From FEB-10 sp963710645 (lineage in GTDB: Bacteria; Acidobacteriota; Thermoanaerobaculia; Thermoanaerobaculales; Sulfomarinibacteraceae): DNA of 64,000 bases. The notes beneath the pieces are model-generated. The model did no database searches. It was not told the origin of the DNA and worked only from the letters and a program-made list of their open reading frames with translations. Location of the stretch: the NCBI GenBank assembly GCA_963710645.1, contig CAVQBD010000001.1, forward strand, positions 620,001 through 684,000, in the 5' to 3' direction. The position numbers and the translations under genes are program-made. Shown here piece by piece: positions 53,513-62,579 of this stretch (positions within the stretch are counted from its first letter, which is position 1; every line of letters starts with the position of its first letter).

Positions 53513-53570
53513 GGGCTGACTATATTAACCGAAGGCCCCGGGGGAACTACACCCTGGAAGCAGGGATTCG

Positions 53571-55520
53571 ATGATTATCCCGTACGGCCACGAGAACACC
53601 ACTGTGAGGCGGCTCCCGTGGGTCACCTTCACCCTGATGGGCCTGTGTCTCGTGGTTTTCCTCATGATGGCGGCGGTCCAGGACGGCGGGGACACCCGTG
53701 TTTCCGAGGACCTCGGTGATTTCTTTCGGTACGTGACGATCCATCCGTACCTCGACATCGATCCCGAGTTCGAGCAGTTTATCGTGCGGCAGGTTCCCGA
53801 GGAGGAGTTTCGGGCCTTTTTGGAGTTCTCCCGTGAAAACGGAGCTCGTGAACCCACCAGCCCTCGGCAACTCGCGGCCGAACAGGCGAGGCTCGACGAA
53901 ATCGTGTCCAAGATCTTGACTTCGTTGGATGAGATCAAGAAGTCGCCCTATTTCCGGTTCGGCCTGGTACCGGCCGAGCTCGAGGCCCACTCCCTCATCA
54001 CCTACCAGTTCCTCCACGGAGGTCTGCTCCACCTCATCGGCAACTTGTTCTTCTTGTTTCTGGCCGGGCCGTTTGTCGAAGACGTGTGGGGGAGGCCGCT
54101 TTTCGCCTCCTTCTATCTTGTCGCCGGCGCCTTTTCGGCGCTGATGTTCGCCGTCCGTTATCCGGAGGTGGATGTGCCGCTGATCGGTGCCTCGGGCGCG
54201 GTGGCGGGGGTCATGGGTGCCTTCCTTGTTCGGTTCTGGAAGACCAAAATTCGGTTCTTCTATTGGTTTGGGCTTATCTTCACCGGCACCTTCTTGGCGC
54301 CGGCGTGGTTGATGTTGCCGCTGTGGTTCTTGCGGGAACTGCTCTTCGCTCAGGCGATGGACGTGATGGCGCCGTCATCGGGTGGGGGAGGGGTGGCCCA
54401 CTGGGCCCACGTCTGGGGTTTCGCATTCGGGTGCCTGACGGCGGTTGTCATGGCCCACTGGAAGATCGAGGAACGGTTCATCCATCACTCCATCGAGTCG
54501 AAGATCACCGTAGTGGACAACGCCGCTGTTGAACAAGCGATGGAATCCGCGGCCGCCGGAAAGACCGAACAGGCGGTTCGGATGCTGTCGAGTGAGCTCG
54601 GGAGAGAGCCCCAAAGTGTGGATGCGGCCGTCGCGCTATGGAATCTCTCTGTGGAACGAGGGACACCGAGTGACGCGGCCCCCCACATGATGAGGATCTT
54701 TCAAGGGGCGGCTCGTTCCGGCGATGCGGACGTCATCCTGGCCCACTGGCAGGAGGTGATCAATATCTTGCCCGACCTCGACCTCGATCCGGCCCTCGGC
54801 GTGCGGATCGCTGAGATTCTGGTCGTCGCCGACCGACGGGAGGGCGCGGCCGAAACCCTCGAAATGGCAGGGCGGTCCATCGAGTCCGCCACTCCACTGG
54901 GCGTGGCCTTTCGCTGGGTGCGACTGGCCTCGTCGCTCGGGGTCGCGACAGGCGCGGTCGTGGTTGATGTGCTCGGGCACCCCGATCTCCCCGCCGATGC
55001 AAGAAACGAGCTGGAAGCGCTTCGGATCGAGTCGGTGGAAGAAATCCAAGACGATGGCACCGAGGAAGAGGAGACGATCGCGCCGAGAGACGTTCCTCTC
55101 GGGGACGATCACCAACTGCAGGTGATGGAGGCGATTCCCCGGTCCATCGACACTGAAGTCCTGACGATAGACGTCAACGGCGAAACGCGCCGTCTGCCGC
55201 TCGACCGAGTGGAAGCGGTCGCGGTGGGCGGGGTTCGGCGGGAAGAGGGTCGGCAAGAACTTGTCGTGGACCTCATGTTGGACCCTCCCTGGAGTGATCG
55301 CCACTCCCTCAGGGTCGTGCGGTTGGTGAGCACCGCGTTTGATCCCAGGAAGTTGGCGCAGGGGGAAAGCCAAATGGACGCCTTCCGGACACTCATCGAT
55401 CAGATGATTGACGGTTCCGGCGCCGCGCCACTGCCCGATCCGGAGTCGGCTCGCGGGCGTCCGTTCCGGTCGTTCGATTCTCTGAGCGAGTACCAGCGAG
55501 AAGTCCTCGGTGTGGCCTAG
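53571..55520 (+). CDS. Rhomboid protease with long cytoplasmic C-terminal domain
   Basis: 649 aa. Six to seven membrane helices span about 15-310. The catalytic Ser is S208 in GASGAVAG and the His is H280 in AHVWGFAFG; HGGLLHLIGNLFFL and the GRPLFASFYL segment are also typical. A cytoplasmic loop lies between helices 1 and 2 (about 40-135). The C-terminal about 340 residues contain TPR-like helices (QAMESAAAGKTEQAVRML) and a final beta-rich domain with no known match. It cleaves membrane proteins; the substrate is unknown. Its 3' end overlaps the convergent AMMECR1 gene by 4 nt. Confidence 0.88.
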   Translation: MIIPYGHENTTVRRLPWVTFTLMGLCLVVFLMMAAVQDGGDTRVSEDLGDFFRYVTIHPYLDIDPEFEQFIVRQVPEEEFRAFLEFSRENGAREPTSPRQLAAEQARLDEIVSKILTSLDEIKKSPYFRFGLVPAELEAHSLITYQFLHGGLLHLIGNLFFLFLAGPFVEDVWGRPLFASFYLVAGAFSALMFAVRYPEVDVPLIGASGAVAGVMGAFLVRFWKTKIRFFYWFGLIFTGTFLAPAWLMLPLWFLRELLFAQAMDVMAPSSGGGGVAHWAHVWGFAFGCLTAVVMAHWKIEERFIHHSIESKITVVDNAAVEQAMESAAAGKTEQAVRMLSSELGREPQSVDAAVALWNLSVERGTPSDAAPHMMRIFQGAARSGDADVILAHWQEVINILPDLDLDPALGVRIAEILVVADRREGAAETLEMAGRSIESATPLGVAFRWVRLASSLGVATGAVVVDVLGHPDLPADARNELEALRIESVEEIQDDGTEEEETIAPRDVPLGDDHQLQVMEAIPRSIDTEVLTIDVNGETRRLPLDRVEAVAVGGVRREEGRQELVVDLMLDPPWSDRHSLRVVRLVSTAFDPRKLAQGESQMDAFRTLIDQMIDGSGAAPLPDPESARGRPFRSFDSLSEYQREVLGVA

Positions 55521-56083
55521 TCCGTCCAGTCATCCTCTTCGGAAAAGCTGTCGACCGTAAAACGGTGGATCGCGGCATCAGGGGCGCGCCAGCAACCCGG
55601 TTCCATGCCCGCCTTGCGGCAGGTCTGGTCGAGGAAGGTCACGGCGTCCCAGCCGTACCTGGCGGCCACCTGAGGTAGCAGGAGCCCACGGGACAATCCC
55701 CGTTCCACCAGCAGGCCGTGGCTGCCGACGATCACCTCATCGGGGCCCTCCACCGCCTCCAGCGGCGACAAAGCCGAGATCTCGATCACGACTTCATCCA
55801 ACTCCTCGGGTTTCAGGGGGGTGAATCGGGGGTCTCTGAAGGCGGCTCCCTGGGCGTTGTTCACAACACTCCGCCACAGCGGTTCGACACCGGTGACATG
55901 GCCGATACAGCCACGCAGTTGGCCGTCGAGGGTGAGGGTGACAAAGGCGCCCCGATGCTCGCAGAGAGGTCCCTCCGCGACCTCCATGCGTGGTGGATTC
56001 CGCGGCCCGAGTTCGGCCTCGAGGGTTGTCCTTGCCAGTTCCAACAAGAGCTGTCGTTCATCCCGGGTGAGAGCATGTGCCAT
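55517..56083 (-). CDS. AMMECR1-domain protein
   Basis: 188 aa covering one full AMMECR1 domain, with the conserved LRGCIGHV (about 57-64) and FRDPRFTPL. Bacterial members are protein A of the AmmeMemoRadiSam set; the memo and radical SAM partners are not adjacent here. The catalytic role is unknown. It is cytoplasmic. Confidence 0.9.
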   Translation of the reverse strand: MAHALTRDERQLLLELARTTLEAELGPRNPPRMEVAEGPLCEHRGAFVTLTLDGQLRGCIGHVTGVEPLWRSVVNNAQGAAFRDPRFTPLKPEELDEVVIEISALSPLEAVEGPDEVIVGSHGLLVERGLSRGLLLPQVAARYGWDAVTFLDQTCRKAGMEPGCWRAPDAAIHRFTVDSFSEEDDWTD

Positions 56084-56170
56084 GGTGGCCTCCTGACCCG
56101 ATGATTCACCCTTTCTCGGGATCTGGTCGGTGCATCATCCGGGGTTACACCAAGATGGTATGGTGCACCC

Positions 56171-57436
56171 ATGATCGTCAAGCTCCCGTTTGGTACGGAG
56201 TCGTGTGCGGTGGATCTCAGGGGCGTCAGGGTGCGTCCGCTGTCACCCACTGCCCCGTCAGGGTCGCCGGATGTGGAACGAATGGTCCTTTCGGCCCTCG
56301 ACCGCCCGATTGCCGAGCCGGGTCTGGCGGAACTGTGTGCCGGCCACAGTGATGCCACCGTGATCGTGCCTGACGCCACCAGGCGGGTTGGTCTGCCCGG
56401 GATTCTGCCCGGCCTGATTCGCCGAATGGGGGCGTGCGGGATCGAGCCGAACCGGGTGACGGTGCTGGTGGCGTGCGGGACCCACCCTGCGGTGGGTGCG
56501 GATCGCGCGCAACAACTCGTGGGCCCTCTTCCAGACGGAGTTCGGGTGGCCGAACACGACGCCCGGGATGACGACGCACTTGTGAACCTGGGGTCGGTCG
56601 CGGGTCGGGCGATTCGGATCAACCGAATCGCGGCCGATGCCGGAGTCTTGATCACCCTTGGAGCGGTCAGGCATCACTACTTCGCGGGCTTCGGTGGTGG
56701 ACCCAAAATGGTGTTCCCAGGAGTGGCGGGTTTTCGGGAGATCCAGGCCAACCACGCGCTGGTGATGGACGGCGCCAAGAGGGATCCGCGGTGCGAACCG
56801 GGAGTTCTCGTTGGCAACCCGGTTGCAGAGGAGATCGCTGAGGCGGCGGATCTGCGGCCGGTGGACTGTGCCATCTGCCTGGTCCCCGGGCGGGATGGTG
56901 GTGTCGCGGAGTCCATCGCGGGACCGTGGCGAACGGCCTTTGGCGCTGCGGTGGAGCAGGTCCGGAAGTGGTACGAGGTGAGATCTCCCGGTCCATTCAA
57001 GTTGGCGGTGGTGTCGGGCGGGGGGGCGCCGTCGGACGGGACACTGATTCAGGCGCACAAGGGACTCGACGCGGCGTGCCGATTCATGGCCGAAGGCGGC
57101 GAAATTCTCTTCGTGGCTGATCTCTCTCATGGTGCGGGCTCGCCGGATATGGAGCCCTTCCTCGAGGCGCCAACACCCGAGGCGATCCTCGAACGTCTCC
57201 GAGAGGGTTGGATCCAATACGGACACACGACGCTGCGGCTGGTGGAGAAGACGGCTCGATTCCGGGTGCACCTGGTGTCCAATCTGGACGATGGTCTCGC
57301 GCGCCGGCTGGGCTTCGAGCCGACTGCGAATCCGGCCGATGTGATCGACTCGTGGCGGCGTCGATTCCCGGGCGAGGCGGCCGCCGTGTTTCCGGGTGCA
57401 CCGGTCTACCCGGCGGATCCCGCGTCAGCCACTTGA
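56171..57436 (+). CDS. LarA-like nickel-dependent racemase family protein
   Basis: 421 aa. LarA uses a nickel-pincer nucleotide bound to a Lys. Here the Lys is K179 in AGFGGGPKMVFPG, with H168-H169 before it (AVRHHYFAGF) and H105 in ACGTHPA. The usual DKTRP loop reads PDATRR (67-72), so the substrate probably differs from lactate. The pincer cofactor would need LarB, LarC and LarE, none of which is nearby. The cupin gene follows after 58 nt. Confidence 0.85.
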   Translation: MIVKLPFGTESCAVDLRGVRVRPLSPTAPSGSPDVERMVLSALDRPIAEPGLAELCAGHSDATVIVPDATRRVGLPGILPGLIRRMGACGIEPNRVTVLVACGTHPAVGADRAQQLVGPLPDGVRVAEHDARDDDALVNLGSVAGRAIRINRIAADAGVLITLGAVRHHYFAGFGGGPKMVFPGVAGFREIQANHALVMDGAKRDPRCEPGVLVGNPVAEEIAEAADLRPVDCAICLVPGRDGGVAESIAGPWRTAFGAAVEQVRKWYEVRSPGPFKLAVVSGGGAPSDGTLIQAHKGLDAACRFMAEGGEILFVADLSHGAGSPDMEPFLEAPTPEAILERLREGWIQYGHTTLRLVEKTARFRVHLVSNLDDGLARRLGFEPTANPADVIDSWRRRFPGEAAAVFPGAPVYPADPASAT

Positions 57437-57494
57437 TCTTCGTCAAGGACGTGGCTATCGCCATAGCACACACTGGCCCCGACGAGGTGGAACA

Positions 57495-57848
57495 ATGACT
57501 CATAATTCCAATGATGGGCTGGATGTTTCGACGGTGGCGGCGGTGACCGAACTGGTGGCGGTGGCTCCGGCGGCTATCGTCAGCCGGGTGCTGACGAGAA
57601 CGTCAGGTGGCAGCGTCACCCTCTTTGCGTTCGCCGCGGGTCAGGAGCTGTCCGAACACACCGCACCCTTCGACGCGATGGTCCACGTGATCGACGGCCA
57701 GCTTGAAATCACGATCGCGGGCCGTCCGATGACCGTTGGGCCTTTGGAGGTGGTGGTCATGCCGGCCAATGTGCCCCACGCCCTGCGGGCAATGGAGGAC
57801 AGCCGGATGATGCTCACCATGTTGCGTGAGGTTGGGGAGAAAACGTAA
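57495..57848 (+). CDS. Small cupin-domain protein
   Basis: 117 aa single-domain cupin: EHTAPFDAMVHVIDGQLEI for motif 1 and MPANVPHALRA for motif 2. ATG 57495 follows GAGGTGG. Its TAA overlaps the next ATG (TAATG), so it is coupled to the ferredoxin-type gene. This cupin/ferredoxin pair is seen in many anaerobes. The metal and ligand are unknown. Confidence 0.85.
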   Translation: MTHNSNDGLDVSTVAAVTELVAVAPAAIVSRVLTRTSGGSVTLFAFAAGQELSEHTAPFDAMVHVIDGQLEITIAGRPMTVGPLEVVVMPANVPHALRAMEDSRMMLTMLREVGEKT

Positions 57849-58612
57849 TGGCCGTTCGCGAGGTTGTGGAGATCGATGAAGAGCTGTGCGATGGCTGCGG
57901 CGATTGCATCCCGGCGTGTGCCGAAGGGGCGATCCAAATCATCGGCGGCAAGGCGAAGTTGGTCGGCGACATGTACTGCGATGGTCTCGGCGCCTGCCTG
58001 GGGATCTGTCCGCAAGGCGCGATCACAGTCATCCAGCGCGAGGCGGATGCTTTTGACGAGCAGGCGGTGGAGCAGCATCTGACAAAACTGACCCGTGTTG
58101 ACGGTGCTGCCGGTGTCGTCGCAGCGTTGCCGATGGCTCCGGGTCAGGCTCCGGCACCGTCGTGCCCCGGGTCGAGGACGACGGCCTGGGACGGTCCTCC
58201 GGTGGAAGCTGCATCGGGCGGTCCGGTGGCTTCGGGTCTCCGGCAGTGGCCGGTCCAACTGCATCTGCTGGCGCCAACCGCCCCGTTTCTGTCCGATCAC
58301 GAGGTCTTGTTGGCCGCAGACTGTGTCGCCTACGCAGTTGGCGAATTTCACCGCGATCACCTCGCCGGTCGCTCGCTGGCCATCGCCTGTCCCAAGCTGG
58401 ATAGCCATCAGGAGATATATGTCGAAAAGCTCGCCGCCATGATCGATGACGGAGGAATCACCGGGTTGACGGTGATGGTGATGGAGGTGCCCTGCTGCAG
58501 TGGTCTCGTGCAGCTGGTGCAGGAGGCCAGAAACCGGGCGACACGGACGGTGCCGGTAAAAGCCCTGGTGGTCGGTGTTCGCGGCAACATCCTGGGTCAG
58601 CAGCCGCTGTAG
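57848..58612 (+). CDS. Ferredoxin-type protein with extra conserved Cys
   Basis: 254 aa. The N-terminal 2[4Fe-4S]-type domain has C14, C17, C20 and C24 for the first motif; the second reads CDGLGACLGICP (C44, C50, C54) and lacks the second Cys (L47), suggesting a three-Cys cluster. A Pro/Gly-rich linker (about 95-130) precedes a second domain with APTAPFLSDHEVLLAADC, IACPKLD and VPCCSGL. It is cytoplasmic, likely an electron carrier or sensor paired with the cupin. No closer function is known. Confidence 0.82.
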   Translation: MAVREVVEIDEELCDGCGDCIPACAEGAIQIIGGKAKLVGDMYCDGLGACLGICPQGAITVIQREADAFDEQAVEQHLTKLTRVDGAAGVVAALPMAPGQAPAPSCPGSRTTAWDGPPVEAASGGPVASGLRQWPVQLHLLAPTAPFLSDHEVLLAADCVAYAVGEFHRDHLAGRSLAIACPKLDSHQEIYVEKLAAMIDDGGITGLTVMVMEVPCCSGLVQLVQEARNRATRTVPVKALVVGVRGNILGQQPL

Positions 58613-58615
58613 GAA

Positions 58616-58777
<162 letters not shown>

Positions 58778-58892
58778 TTCGTCGACCGACGCCACGGTGT
58801 CTCCATCATCCCGTGTAGAATGATCTCCGACCTACGGAATCCGGTGATCGCCTGGGATGGGCGGTTCCGGGCGTCGTGATCAGGAGGGAAAG

Positions 58893-60026
58893 ATGATTCG
58901 TAACCAGATTGCGGCCTCTGTGCTCGTGGGGGCGGCCGTGTTTTTTTCGGCATCTCCGGCGAAAGCCGAAGAGGAAACCGCTGCGCCCACATTCAGGACA
59001 GAACAAACGGCGATCGATCTTGGAGACGTGACCGCAGGCAGTGAGAGACAGGCCGTATTCGTCTTCCACAATGACGGCGATGTGGACGTCAGGATCCTGC
59101 GCGCAAAACCCTCTTGAGGATGCACCGTCGCCGAGTACGACTCGGTCATCCCGGCAGGTGAGTCGGGAAAGCTCGCAGCGACCGTCAAGACGAATCTGGG
59201 CCGAACCGGCCGGCAGAATAAGTCGATCTCCGTCGAGACCGACGCACCCGGCGCCCAGCGTCTGAGGCTGTCGGTCTCCTACAACGTGGTCACACCAATC
59301 GTCGTGTCACCCGGCTATCGCCTGTCACTGAACGCGGTGGAGGGCGCTCCTTCGAGCGGCCGGATCCTGTTGCACAGGGTTGACGGAAAACCGTTGGTCG
59401 TGGAGCTGGAACAGCTCGGCGTTCCCGAATCGGTGGACGTCCGAATCGAGGCGGTGACGGCATCGGGCGAAAGCGAGGGGCGGGTCGAGGCCAAGCCAGG
59501 TGACGTGTGGATCATCGCCAGTGTCGACGGGACCACCGGCGCCGTGAACCACAACGGTGCCGTGTCGTTCACCACCAACCACCCCGAGGTGCCGAGGATC
59601 GAGGTCCCGATCTACATTCGGGTGAGGCCGATGATCGACATCAGACCCCAGCGGGTGACGCTGTGGCCGGCGGACGGAGGGCCTCACGGAACCACCACCC
59701 TGGTGCGGTTGACCCACAGCGAGCGCCGTGAGTTCGAAGTGACCGCGGTGGAGGTGTCGGACCCCAAGCTGGTGACGGCCGAGCTGCAGAGCCAGGGAGC
59801 GCAGCGGATGCACTCGGTGCGCATCACCTTGGTGGACGGTCTTTCCTTGAGCGAATCGAGTGCGGCGGCGACAGTGCGGCTCGCCACCTCTGACGAGGCC
59901 AAGCCCACCATCGAAATCCCGGTGGTGATCACCCGGGAGAGCCAGGCCGCGCGCCGGTCGATCAGCCCGAAGTCTCCGCCATCCACGGGGTCGACCGCAG
60001 ACACCGTCCTGAAGGAAAAGAACTGA
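58893..60026 (+). CDS. Candidate selenoprotein: exported DUF1573-type protein with in-frame TGA
   Basis: 377 aa if TGA 59115-59117 is read as selenocysteine (U75). ATG 58893 has AGGAGG 5 nt upstream; signal peptide about 1-25 (ending SPAKA). Residues about 30-130 resemble DUF1573: FVFHNDGDVDVRILRAKPS, then U-G-C77-T-V-A-E-Y-D, where the family has C-G-C-T. The frame then runs 302 codons without a stop, through long beta-rich segments (YNVVTPIVVSPGYRL, VPIYIRVRPMIDIRP). Right after the TGA, GGATG pairs with CATCC and CCGAGT with ACTCGG, a SECIS-like hairpin. Without Sec decoding, a 74-aa truncated product or a pseudogene results. No selA, selB or selC lies in the window. Confidence 0.7.
59115..59151 (+). 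promoter_or_regulatory. Candidate bacterial SECIS hairpin following the in-frame TGA
   Basis: After TGA: lower stem GGATG (59118-59122) with CATCC (59147-59151), a 7-nt bulge, a G-U pair (59130/59146) and a perfect upper stem CCGAGT (59131-59136) with ACTCGG (59140-59145); loop ACG. The loop starts 19 nt after the TGA, about as in E. coli fdhF. The loop lacks the G expected in its first two positions. Confidence 0.5.
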
Positions 60027-60095
60027 CCCGACTTGCTCACCGAGTCTCTCCTGCAGGCTGACCGACCGACGAGTGCCGGGCGGCCCCGGCTCTCC

Positions 60096-61676
60096 TCATC
60101 CGGTAGATGGTGGTCTTGGCGAGCTTCGAGGCGCAGACGAGATGAACTGCCACACAGGCTCACCCTCTACAGCGTCGAGCGCCAATTCCTGGACGAGCCG
60201 CCTTTCGTCGCGCAGGATTTGGCTGAGGGCGTCACCATTCGCGACACGCTCCACCGCGCCGAATGCGCGTGAGTCGCCGCGACTGAGCAGGCCCTGCCAG
60301 ATCGACTCGCGGTAGGAGGGCCGATCGACCTTGAGATTGGGAAGACCTGCGAGCCGACTGAAGACCAGCTCGAGTCGGCGCCGGGCCTCCGGGCGTTCCA
60401 GCATCGCCGTCTTTGAGTAGGGAGTGTACGGTTTTGGGATCAGGAGATTGAATCCCGCGTGAAGGGTCCCCATCTTGCCCCTTTTTCCACCATGGGCGCG
60501 GACGATTTTCAGCGCGTCTTCAACCAGGTCGCCGATGGCCCGTAGATCGTCGTCGGTCTCGCCCGGCAGGCCGACGATGAAGTACATTTTGAGGCTATGG
60601 ATGCCCGCCAGCTGAGCGGTTTCCACTGCTTCCAGAATCCGAGAGTTGGTGATGGGCTTGTTGAGTTCGCGGCGGAGGCGATCGCTCCCGGTCTCAGGTG
60701 CGATGGTGACCGACCGCGCACCGGATGCCGCCAGTGGACGGAGTACGTCGGGCACCATGGCCGGGATTCGCAGCGATGACAGGGCTACGTTCATTCCCAT
60801 GGCCAGGCTGGCGTCCAGGATCTCCGGCAGATCCGGGTGGTCACCCACCGCAGTGGCCACGAATCCGACGCGGTCGGTGATCTCCGAAAGCTCCCGCACC
60901 CGATGGATGATGCCGTCGGTGGGATAGCAGCGCAGCTTGCCGTAGTTGTAGCTGACCCAGCAGTAGCGACATTTCTCAGGGCAGCCGCGGGACATTTCCA
61001 CCAGCCCCCGCCCCGCGTATTCGGTATGTGGGGTCACGACCCACGAGGAGGGGATCATCGTCGGGTCGGCCATGTGACTGTCGCGCTTCTCCACCCTACG
61101 CAATCGCCCCTTCGGTCGCCCGTCGGCGCTTAAATGCTCCTGAGGCACGAAGAAACCGTCTCTGCCGGCAAGTTCGTCCAACAGGCCGTCTCTATCCAGG
61201 CTGGCGACAAGCTCGATGAGGGTTGGCCAGAGAAGTTCGGCGGAGCCAAGGACGAAGACGTCGATGGCGGAGGCGATGGGCAGTGGGTTGATGGAGGCGA
61301 CCGCGCCACCGACCACCAGGAGCGGGTCGCGCTGAGACCGCTGCTCTCGCAGACGTGGGATGCCAGCCGCATCGAGGGTGCGCAACAGTCCGACAACGTC
61401 GAGCTCGAAGGAGCAGCTCCAAGCCAGCATATCCAGATCGCCGAGAGCGGTGCCGCCGTCGAGGGTCCTGCCTGCCGGGATCCCGTCGGCGAAGAAGCGT
61501 TCCACCGCGACGTCGGGCTGGTTCGAGGCGATCTCGCCAACCCACTGGTAGGCGAGGGAGGACATGGCCACATGGTAGGAATTGGGATAGCCAACTCCGA
61601 TCCGCAGAGCTCCGTGAGGGGAGAGCTCCAGCCGACGTCGTTCGTCCCGCAGGAGTTGGATGCGATCGATTCTCAC
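60096..61676 (-). CDS. B12-binding-type radical SAM protein
   Basis: 526 aa. A GTG at 61676 gives the natural start; longer in-frame sequence overlaps the divergent cmk gene. The N-terminal domain (about 20-190) has the Rossmann-like pattern of B12-binding radical SAM proteins (LRIGVGYPNSYHVAMSSL, LLVVGGAVASINPLP). The 4Fe-4S motif is C232, C236, C239 (SRGCPEKCRYC). The C-terminal half has the barrel strands APETGSDRLRRELNKPITN and YFIVGLPGETDDDL. The substrate is not known; related proteins of the TIGR03960 kind are conserved but uncharacterised. It is convergent with the DUF1573-type gene. Confidence 0.87.
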   Translation of the reverse strand: MRIDRIQLLRDERRRLELSPHGALRIGVGYPNSYHVAMSSLAYQWVGEIASNQPDVAVERFFADGIPAGRTLDGGTALGDLDMLAWSCSFELDVVGLLRTLDAAGIPRLREQRSQRDPLLVVGGAVASINPLPIASAIDVFVLGSAELLWPTLIELVASLDRDGLLDELAGRDGFFVPQEHLSADGRPKGRLRRVEKRDSHMADPTMIPSSWVVTPHTEYAGRGLVEMSRGCPEKCRYCWVSYNYGKLRCYPTDGIIHRVRELSEITDRVGFVATAVGDHPDLPEILDASLAMGMNVALSSLRIPAMVPDVLRPLAASGARSVTIAPETGSDRLRRELNKPITNSRILEAVETAQLAGIHSLKMYFIVGLPGETDDDLRAIGDLVEDALKIVRAHGGKRGKMGTLHAGFNLLIPKPYTPYSKTAMLERPEARRRLELVFSRLAGLPNLKVDRPSYRESIWQGLLSRGDSRAFGAVERVANGDALSQILRDERRLVQELALDAVEGEPVWQFISSAPRSSPRPPSTG

Positions 61677-61741
61677 TGAAAGGGACCATACGTCAATCAG
61701 CGGCAGTTTGCTACCTGGACATGGGCGTCGATTTGCGTAGA

Positions 61742-62500
61742 ATGGCCGTCCCGCACTCGGGGAAGGGGAGATCTCATCCTTTGACCCTTTCAAACCAGGC
61801 CCCCACGTCGCTCCCGCTGGTCGTCGCCATCGACGGTCCGGCGGGCGCGGGCAAGTCCACCATCGCCGCCAATCTCGCGGCCCGTCTGGGGATCCCGTAC
61901 CTCGATACCGGAGCCATGTACCGGGCCGTGGCACTTCTGGCTTCGCGAGAAGGACTGGCCACGCCTTTTGACGACGATGACGTCGCTCGAATCGTGAAGC
62001 TCATGGATGAGCACTCCATCGAGGTGGAGCTGGGTGATGGCGGCGTGATCGTGCGGGTGGATGAAGAGGACGTGAGTTCCCAACTGCGAAGCCTGGACTG
62101 TTCCATGATGGCCTCGGCGGTCTCCGCCGTGCCCGAGGTTCGCAACCGCCTCGTGGCCCTGCAACGTGAACTGGGTCTGCGCGGTGGTGGCGTCATGGAG
62201 GGTCGGGACATCACCAGCGTGGTCTTCCCCGACGCCACCCTTCGGGTCTTCTTGACGGCGTCACCGGAGGAGCGAGCCCGGCGTCGGCTCGCCGACGTTC
62301 AGGTGCACGAACCCGAGATGACCCTCGATGAGGTTCGGCGCCAACAACGGCAGCGCGATCGACAGGATACGACCCGCTCCGAATCACCCCTCCACGTGGC
62401 CCCCGGAGTGGTGGTGTTGGACACCACCGGACTGACCCCTGATCAGGTGGTGGAGAGGCTGTTAACCGAGCTCGAAGAGAGCCGAGAAGAGCGCGCTTGA
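61742..62500 (+). CDS. cmk: Cytidylate kinase
   Basis: 252 aa from ATG 61742; a TTG at 61781 with GGGGAG upstream would give 239 aa and a more usual N-terminus. It phosphorylates CMP and dCMP. The P-loop is GPAGAGKST, followed by YLDTGAMYRAVALLA, GRDITSVVFPDA and RQQRQRDRQDTTRSESPL, all standard. rpsA follows after 79 nt, the common cmk-rpsA order. Confidence 0.93.
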   Translation: MAVPHSGKGRSHPLTLSNQAPTSLPLVVAIDGPAGAGKSTIAANLAARLGIPYLDTGAMYRAVALLASREGLATPFDDDDVARIVKLMDEHSIEVELGDGGVIVRVDEEDVSSQLRSLDCSMMASAVSAVPEVRNRLVALQRELGLRGGGVMEGRDITSVVFPDATLRVFLTASPEERARRRLADVQVHEPEMTLDEVRRQQRQRDRQDTTRSESPLHVAPGVVVLDTTGLTPDQVVERLLTELEESREERA

Positions 62501-62579
62501 CAGTCGACCGTGAACACCGTAAAGTCTCGGAACCACGGAAGCTAGGGGACATGCGTGTTCTCTGCGAGGAGGAAAGACG

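Noticed and set aside
58857..59117. Short exported protein ending at TGA 59117, and a separate gene from 59286
   Set aside because: The two pieces are in the same frame, the TGA replaces a family-conserved Cys, and 59286 has no convincing ribosome-binding site. One gene is the simpler reading.
59115..59117. Alternative genetic code reading TGA as Trp or Gly
   Set aside because: Many genes here end in TGA (for example oadA/oadG and M14/sirtuin overlaps), so TGA is a normal stop.
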